A DNA stretch of 6,355 nucleotides from Candidatus Competibacteraceae bacterium. GTDB lineage: Bacteria; Pseudomonadota; Gammaproteobacteria; Competibacterales; Competibacteraceae. The stretch lies in assembly GCA_003527885.1 (NCBI GenBank), contig DPWB01000055.1, forward strand, positions 1 through 6,355, written 5' to 3'. The notes beneath the pieces are model-generated. The model saw only the letters and a program-made list of their open reading frames with translations. It made no database searches and was not told the DNA's origin. Shown here piece by piece: positions 6,254 to 6,355 of the stretch (position 1 is the stretch's first letter; each line of letters begins with the position of its first letter). Made by a program: the position numbers and the translations under genes.

Positions 6254-6355
6254 CTGTCTCTTATACACATCTCCGAGCCCACGAGACCGTACTAGATCTC
6301 GTATGCCGTCTTCTGCTTGTAAAAATAAAAAAAAAAGTAAACAAGAAACTGTATT
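6254..6355. other. Nextera adapter read-through, not genomic
   Basis: CTGTCTCTTATACACATCT starting at 6254 is the Tn5 mosaic end used in Nextera libraries. It is followed by CCGAGCCCACGAGAC (to 6287), an 8-base i7 index CGTACTAG (6288-6295, the N702 index), and the P7 end at 6296-6319. The remaining 36 bases (6320-6355) are A-rich, as seen when sequencing runs past the fragment end. None of this should be annotated or translated. In the PASTA frame it encodes LLYTSPSPRD, a known contamination peptide. Confidence 0.98.

Noticed and set aside
5924..6268. 114-codon minus-strand frame starting MYKRQ
   Set aside because: Its start lies within the Nextera adapter and the rest is antisense to the PASTA gene and its leader; it is a library artefact.

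Overview
The window comes from a GC-rich Gram-negative bacterium, most likely a gammaproteobacterium. HemE, AroB and AroK all resemble gammaproteobacterial proteins closely, aroK lies directly upstream of aroB as is usual there, and an EAL-HDOD signalling protein sits nearby. A purple sulfur bacterium or a Competibacter-like organism would fit, but the genus cannot be fixed from this sequence. The right end carries raw Nextera/Illumina library sequence, so this is the end of a shotgun contig.

Layout: (1) 1-939, minus strand: a c-di-GMP-type EAL-HDOD protein, cut by the left edge. (2) 940-1710: about 770 bases without a recognisable gene, containing an AT-rich patch, a palindromic TATACT element and a small 9-base tandem repeat. 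(3) 1711-3947, plus strand: hemE (uroporphyrinogen decarboxylase), then a Nudix hydrolase 19 bases downstream, then a stand-alone two-CBS-domain protein with its own strong ribosome binding site. (4) 3948-3996: a short convergent intergenic gap with an inverted repeat. (5) 3997-5643, minus strand: aroK-aroB, two shikimate-pathway enzymes 27 bases apart. (6) 5644-5945: an intergenic region with alternative hairpins near aroK, an extended -10 promoter on the plus strand and a leader of roughly 100 bases predicted to fold. (7) 5946-6253, plus strand: the start of an exported PASTA-domain protein. (8) 6254-6355: not biological; Nextera adapter, an i7 index, the P7 end and A-rich run-off.

The central genes are mostly housekeeping: tetrapyrrole synthesis (hemE) with two possible nucleotide-sensing or nucleotide-clearing partners (Nudix, CBS), facing chorismate synthesis (aroKB). 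I found no mobile element, CRISPR array, tRNA or rRNA, and no convincing new multi-gene system. The points most worth a second look are the structured leader of the PASTA gene, whose Shine-Dalgarno sequence lies in a hairpin loop, and the adapter tail, which creates false protein ends on both strands.
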